From NCBI RefSeq assembly GCF_009372255.1, contig NZ_LXGN01000012.1, forward strand, positions 1 to 64,000: a stretch of DNA of 64,000 nt, written 5' to 3'. This stretch comes from Acinetobacter guerrae. Lineage in GTDB: Bacteria; Pseudomonadota; Gammaproteobacteria; Pseudomonadales; Moraxellaceae. The notes beneath the pieces were generated by a model. The model searched no databases and was not told the origin of the DNA. It saw nothing but the letters and a program-made list of their open reading frames with translations. Of the stretch, positions 60,075 through 64,000 are shown one piece after another (position 1 is the first letter of the stretch; each line of letters begins with the position of its first letter). The translations under genes and the position numbers were made by a program.

Positions 60075-62264
60075 ATGAGTCAAAATTCAACAACAACTGA
60101 AGATACCATTGATTTAAAAGAGCTATTTTTCTCTTTAATTGCGCAATGGAAAATTATCGCGCTTTGCATTATTTTAAGTTTAATCTGTGCTTTGCTTTAT
60201 TTACGCGTAGCGCCTGAAGTATATTCAGTCGATGCTATGGTACAAGTCGAAGACAGTAAAAGTGCTGCCTCAGCTGCTTTACTAGGCCAACTTGGGAGTT
60301 TAGCAGGTGCAGGAGGCCAAAAGTCACCCGCCGATGCTGAAAAGGAAATTTTGAATTCGCGGCTCGTTCTTGGTCAGGTGATTCAAAATTTAAATCTGGA
60401 TATCCAAATTAAGGATACTCGGGATACTGTATTTAATCGTCTGATTTCAGAATCAAAACGAAAATTAGAATATTCAAAATCAGGCGTTTTATTTAAGGAA
60501 AATGGACAGTCTTTTTTTATTGAAAAATTTGATGTCCCTTATTATTTCCTAGACAAGCCCCTCACGCTGCAATTCAAACAAAACCAATTTAGTTTAAGCT
60601 ACAAAGACAGTGTAGTTGCAGAAGGTCGCTTAAATCAAAATAATGTTTTAACGACAAATAAAGGAAAATGGCAACTACGTATTAACAGTGCTAGCCCTTT
60701 TCAACATGAATTTAAAGTGACTAAATTTGCTTTACCCACTGCTGTTAAAAATCTAACTGCGGACTATAGTGTTGCTGAAAAAGGCAAAATGACTGGGGTA
60801 CTCGGTCTCACCTATCAAGGGCAAGATCAAGAACACATCACTCAGGTTCTCAATAATATTTTAACAGTTTATCATGCACAGAATATTGAACGTAAATCGT
60901 TAGAATCCAGACAAACTTTAAGCTTTTTAGACAAGCAATTACCTGAGTTGCGCAAACAACTTGAGGATTCAGAGCGTAAGTTCAACCAGTTCCGTGAACA
61001 GCATAACACTGTTGATGTAACACAAGAATCTGAGCTGTTACTTAAACAGAATATTCAACTTGAAACCATGCGCATTGAGTTGCAACAAAAGCAAGCTGAA
61101 CTTGCTGCAAAATATACGCCAGACCATCCGTTAATGGCAGAAATTAATGCACAAGTCGCTACGGTCAACAAAAAACTAGCTGAACTCAATGGTACATTGA
61201 AGCGTTTACCAGAATTACAACGTTTATATTTGCAAATTTATCGCGATGTAAAAGTAAATACGGAACTTTATACCAACTTACTTAACAGCTATCAGCAATT
61301 AAAGGTGTCTGAGGCGGGTGAAATTGGTAATGTGCGTATTATTGATAATGCGGTTGAACCCATTAAACCAATTAAACCGAAAAAACTGATTGTCCTAGTT
61401 CTTTCAATTTTTGTTGGTGGTTTTATTGGGGTACTGATTGCCTTAACCCGTAATATGTTACGTACAGGCATTAAAGATTCTTCTCAAATTGAAAATGAAC
61501 TGGAACTTCCTGTTTACGCCACAGTACCTCGCTCTCCTGTTCAAGAGAACCGCATGGCGATCTTGAAGAAGAAAAAGAATATTCCTATTCTTGCAGTCAA
61601 ACATAGTGATGATGTTGCCATTGAAAGCCTCCGCAGTATTCGTACTGCAATTCATTTTGCACTTTCAGGGGCAAAAAACAATATCATTATGATTAGTGGT
61701 CCTGCGCCAGAAGTCGGTAAATCATTTATCTCAACCAACTTGGCTACGATTTTTGCTCAAGGCGATAAACGTGTATTACTCATCGATGCCGATTTACGTC
61801 GCGGGTATTTGCATAAGTATTTTAATTTGGAAACCCAACCGGGCCTTACAGAGTTATTAACTGATCAAGCCTCTTTGACACAAGTGACGCATTCAACTGA
61901 AGTCGCTAATTTAAGCTTTATTAGTCGCGGTAAGAGTCCATCTAACCCTTCTGAGCTACTCAGTTCTCAGAAGTTCCAAAGCTTATTGGAAGAACTTTCT
62001 CAGCAATACGATCATATTATTCTGGATACACCACCAGTGCTTGCGGTCACCGATGGTATTATTATTTCACAATATACTGGCGTAAATCTGATTGTCGCGC
62101 GTCATGCCAAGACTCAAATGAAAGAGCTTGAATTAACGCTCAATCGTTTCGAGCAGGCTGGCGCCAAAGTGAATGGCTTTATTCTTAATGATATTCAGCG
62201 TTCTGCCAGTGGTAGCTATGGTTACAACTATGCTTATGCATACAAAGCTGCAAAAGATGATTAA
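60075..62264 (+). CDS. wzc: Capsule tyrosine autokinase / chain-length regulator Wzc
   Basis: This 729-residue inner-membrane protein controls polymer length and export. A first membrane segment (about 27-48) starts a periplasmic Wzz-type domain with coiled coil, then a second segment (about 440-460). The cytoplasmic BY-kinase domain has Walker A APEVGKSFIST, A' LLIDADLRRG and B ILDTPP. A tail with five alternating Tyr (YGYNYAYAY) carries the phosphorylation sites removed by Wzb. Confidence 0.95.
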   Translation: MSQNSTTTEDTIDLKELFFSLIAQWKIIALCIILSLICALLYLRVAPEVYSVDAMVQVEDSKSAASAALLGQLGSLAGAGGQKSPADAEKEILNSRLVLGQVIQNLNLDIQIKDTRDTVFNRLISESKRKLEYSKSGVLFKENGQSFFIEKFDVPYYFLDKPLTLQFKQNQFSLSYKDSVVAEGRLNQNNVLTTNKGKWQLRINSASPFQHEFKVTKFALPTAVKNLTADYSVAEKGKMTGVLGLTYQGQDQEHITQVLNNILTVYHAQNIERKSLESRQTLSFLDKQLPELRKQLEDSERKFNQFREQHNTVDVTQESELLLKQNIQLETMRIELQQKQAELAAKYTPDHPLMAEINAQVATVNKKLAELNGTLKRLPELQRLYLQIYRDVKVNTELYTNLLNSYQQLKVSEAGEIGNVRIIDNAVEPIKPIKPKKLIVLVLSIFVGGFIGVLIALTRNMLRTGIKDSSQIENELELPVYATVPRSPVQENRMAILKKKKNIPILAVKHSDDVAIESLRSIRTAIHFALSGAKNNIIMISGPAPEVGKSFISTNLATIFAQGDKRVLLIDADLRRGYLHKYFNLETQPGLTELLTDQASLTQVTHSTEVANLSFISRGKSPSNPSELLSSQKFQSLLEELSQQYDHIILDTPPVLAVTDGIIISQYTGVNLIVARHAKTQMKELELTLNRFEQAGAKVNGFILNDIQRSASGSYGYNYAYAYKAAKDD

Positions 62265-62293
62265 TTAATTTTAAAGTTTTCATTTTTAACAAG

Positions 62294-62317
62294 TCGAACC
62301 TTAGGGTTCGATTTTTT
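62294..62317 (+). terminator. Terminator after wzc
   Basis: TCGAACC pairs with GGTTCGA across a TTAG tetraloop, followed by T6. It lies 30 bases past the wzc stop and ends the wza-wzb-wzc transcript. Confidence 0.9.
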
Positions 62318-62456
62318 ATGCGCAAATTAAGGATTGATGTGAAATTAGATAAAAATCCTGTTATTTTTTTTATTAAACAGGATATGCTTAAGATAGCCAT
62401 GCTAAGATTGCATGCGATTGATATTTGGTTAAATAAACAACATTTTTGGAACACTC

Positions 62457-63164
62457 ATGAGTAAAGCCTTACCCATTGCTGTCGCTGTAATTTTAGGCGG
62501 TGCTGCACTTATTCCCGTTTACTATGCAACTCAACATCCAGTGGCAGAGGTTGGTTCAAAGGCAGACAAGAATGCCTCGCCTGTTAAAAAAATCAGCTAT
62601 GCACTGGGCTACGAAGTTGCCCATCAAACTCCACCTGAACTTGATGTTAATGCATTTGTAAGTGGTATCCGTGATGGTCATGATAAAAAGCCTGCGGCCT
62701 ATACCGAACAGGAACTTCAAGCTGCATATGTAGAGTTTCAACAGCAAATGCAACAGAAACAGCTGCAAGATGCGAAAAAAACTGAATCTTCCAATGCTAA
62801 CTTCTTAACTGAAAATGCTCACAAAGATGGCGTTAAAACCACGGCTTCAGGTTTACAATATAAAATTATTAAAGAAGGTACGGGTAAGCAACCGACTGCG
62901 ACCTCTGTCGTGAAAGTACATTACAAAGGTCAATTGACCGATGGTAAAGTCTTTGACAGTTCTTATGATCGGGGTGAACCAGTTGAATTTCCATTAAACA
63001 AGGTGATTCCTGGCTGGACAGAAGGTTTACAGTTGCTTAAAGAAGGTGGCAAGGCAACATTCTATATTCCTGCACAACTGGCATATGGTGAACAAGGTGT
63101 GCCTGGTATGATTCCACCAAATAGTACTTTAATTTTTGATGTAGAACTGTTAGAAGTTAAATAG
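62457..63164 (+). CDS. fkpA: FKBP-type peptidyl-prolyl isomerase (first copy)
   Basis: This 235-residue exported isomerase has an N-terminal hydrophobic segment (about 4-24) that is signal or anchor, an N-terminal dimerisation domain with helical QQ-rich part (about 45-115), and a C-terminal FKBP domain (VKVHYKGQLTDGKVFDSSYDRG, split here in its core motifs) with GWTEGLQLLKEGGKA. It helps fold periplasmic proteins. fkpA marks the export side of the Acinetobacter K locus. A second copy follows. Confidence 0.9.
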   Translation: MSKALPIAVAVILGGAALIPVYYATQHPVAEVGSKADKNASPVKKISYALGYEVAHQTPPELDVNAFVSGIRDGHDKKPAAYTEQELQAAYVEFQQQMQQKQLQDAKKTESSNANFLTENAHKDGVKTTASGLQYKIIKEGTGKQPTATSVVKVHYKGQLTDGKVFDSSYDRGEPVEFPLNKVIPGWTEGLQLLKEGGKATFYIPAQLAYGEQGVPGMIPPNSTLIFDVELLEVK

Positions 63165-63174
63165 TTCATGAGGA

Positions 63175-63208
63175 AGGAGAGTTGTTACTCTCCTCTTTTA
63201 TTTTAGGA
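63175..63208 (+). terminator. Weak hairpin between the two fkpA copies
   Basis: AGGAGAG (63175-63181) pairs with CTCTCCT (63188-63194), with a T-rich tail reaching AGGA of the next gene. It may attenuate read-through rather than stop it. Confidence 0.55.
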
Positions 63209-63214
63209 AGCACA

Positions 63215-63904
63215 ATGAAAAAAATCAGTTTAACACTTATATTACTTGGCATGACGGGCACTAGTTTTGCAGCACCAGTCAGCTCTCAAAGTCCGCAAAA
63301 AGATCAATTGGGCTATAGCTACGGCTATGTTATGGGGCGTACCAATGCTGATACGTTAAAAGATTTAAATCTGGATACTTTTATTCAGGGTTTAAAAGAA
63401 GGATCTACAGGAAAAGCATCTTCTTTAAGTGATGAAGATATGGCCAAAGCCCTAAGTCAATATAAGAAACAGGTTGAATCCAAGCAACTGATCGAATTTC
63501 AAAAATTAGCACAAGAAAATCAACAAAAAGGACAGATATTTTTAGCTGAAAATGGTAAAAAAACAGGCGTAATTACCACAAAATCAGGCTTACAATATCA
63601 AGTTTTACAAGCAGGTACAGGTAAATCGCCAAAGGCCAATTCAAAAGTTAAAGTGAATTATGAAGGTCGTTTATTGGACGGCACAGTATTTGATAGCTCC
63701 ATTGCACGTAACCATCCTGTAGAATTTCAGCTCAGCCAAGTCATTCAAGGTTGGACAGAAGGCGTACAAACGATGAAAGAAGGAGGTAAAACTCGCTTCT
63801 TTATTCCAGCAAATCTAGCTTATGGTGATGTCGGTTCAGGCGATGCGATTGGTCCGAATAGCGTTTTAATTTTTGATATTGAATTACTCCAGATTTTGCC
63901 TTAA
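63215..63904 (+). CDS. fkpA: FKBP-type peptidyl-prolyl isomerase (second copy)
   Basis: This 230-residue paralogue of the preceding gene has a classical signal peptide ending SFA (about residue 20), the same helical N-terminal domain, and an FKBP domain with GWTEGVQTMKEGGKT. The ATG at 63215 has AGGA upstream; 33 bases earlier another in-frame ATG gives a worse signal peptide. The two copies differ throughout, so the duplication is old. Confidence 0.88.
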   Translation: MKKISLTLILLGMTGTSFAAPVSSQSPQKDQLGYSYGYVMGRTNADTLKDLNLDTFIQGLKEGSTGKASSLSDEDMAKALSQYKKQVESKQLIEFQKLAQENQQKGQIFLAENGKKTGVITTKSGLQYQVLQAGTGKSPKANSKVKVNYEGRLLDGTVFDSSIARNHPVEFQLSQVIQGWTEGVQTMKEGGKTRFFIPANLAYGDVGSGDAIGPNSVLIFDIELLQILP

Positions 63905-63936
63905 TCGCGTCGTCATTCAACTCAATAAAGTTTAAA

Positions 63937-63970
63937 ACACAAAGCACAGCGAATATGCTGTGCTTTGTGT
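63937..63970. terminator. Hairpin after fkpA
   Basis: A perfect 14-bp stem (63937-63950 with 63957-63970, 6-base loop) has T-rich sequence on the minus strand beyond it and little on the plus. It probably separates fkpA from a converging gene just outside the window. Confidence 0.7.
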
Positions 63971-64000
63971 CTTCTAACGTTATACGCAGCCTTCACTGCT

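Overview
The window looks like a chromosomal segment of an Acinetobacter (Gammaproteobacteria, low GC). The evidence is the ben gene set with a BenM regulator that keeps the known benzoate-site residues, an mph/mop-type phenol hydroxylase cluster, and a capsule (K) locus in the Acinetobacter layout: fkpA, then wzc-wzb-wza reading towards it, gna, a variable core, itrA-galU-ugd-gpi-gne-pgt1-pgm, then the lld lactate genes. I cannot assign a species. I recognise no tRNA, rRNA, CRISPR array, insertion sequence or prophage.

Left third (1-21 kb): aromatic catabolism. A multicomponent phenol hydroxylase operon (mphKLMNOP, minus strand) is followed by an mphX-like gene. It faces a divergent sigma-54 activator gene (mphR/mopR), with a -24/-12 promoter and two upstream activator sites between them. 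Next come benABCDE (minus), divergent benM, then benK and benP (minus). Perfect ATAC-N7-GTAT BenM/CatM sites lie in the benA-benM gap and upstream of benP. A salA-like flavin monooxygenase and a salR-like LysR regulator follow. Phenol, benzoate and probably salicylate are therefore all funnelled to catechol, but no catechol ring-cleavage gene is in the window.

Middle (20.8-36.3 kb): central metabolism. It holds a short ModE-type DNA-binding protein, hemN, a D-alanine use group (cycA, ridA, alr, dadA with a divergent Lrp-type regulator), an aromatic aminotransferase, and the lactate operon lldP-lldR-lldD-dld. Two identical LldR-type palindromes whose centres are 105 bp apart precede lldP. A LysR gene separates lldP from pgm.

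Right part (36.4-63.9 kb): capsule locus. Housekeeping sugar genes (pgm, pgt1, galE/gne1, pgi, ugd, galU) flank a visibly AT-richer core with an initiating transferase, five glycosyltransferases, Wzy, Wzx, and a dTDP-3-amino-3,6-dideoxyhexose module (rmlB, rmlA, fdtA-type ketoisomerase, GNAT acyltransferase, MaoC/PhaJ-like hydratase, fdtB-type aminotransferase). After gna, the export genes wza, wzb and wzc run the other way and are followed by two tandem fkpA-type prolyl isomerases. The most notable observations are an intact R-hydratase inside the amino-sugar module (suggesting an N-3-hydroxyacyl sugar), a 'Ugd' lacking the canonical catalytic Cys and Asn, an MphX homologue that looks like an outer-membrane barrel although its family member was described as a repressor, and several readable regulatory layouts.
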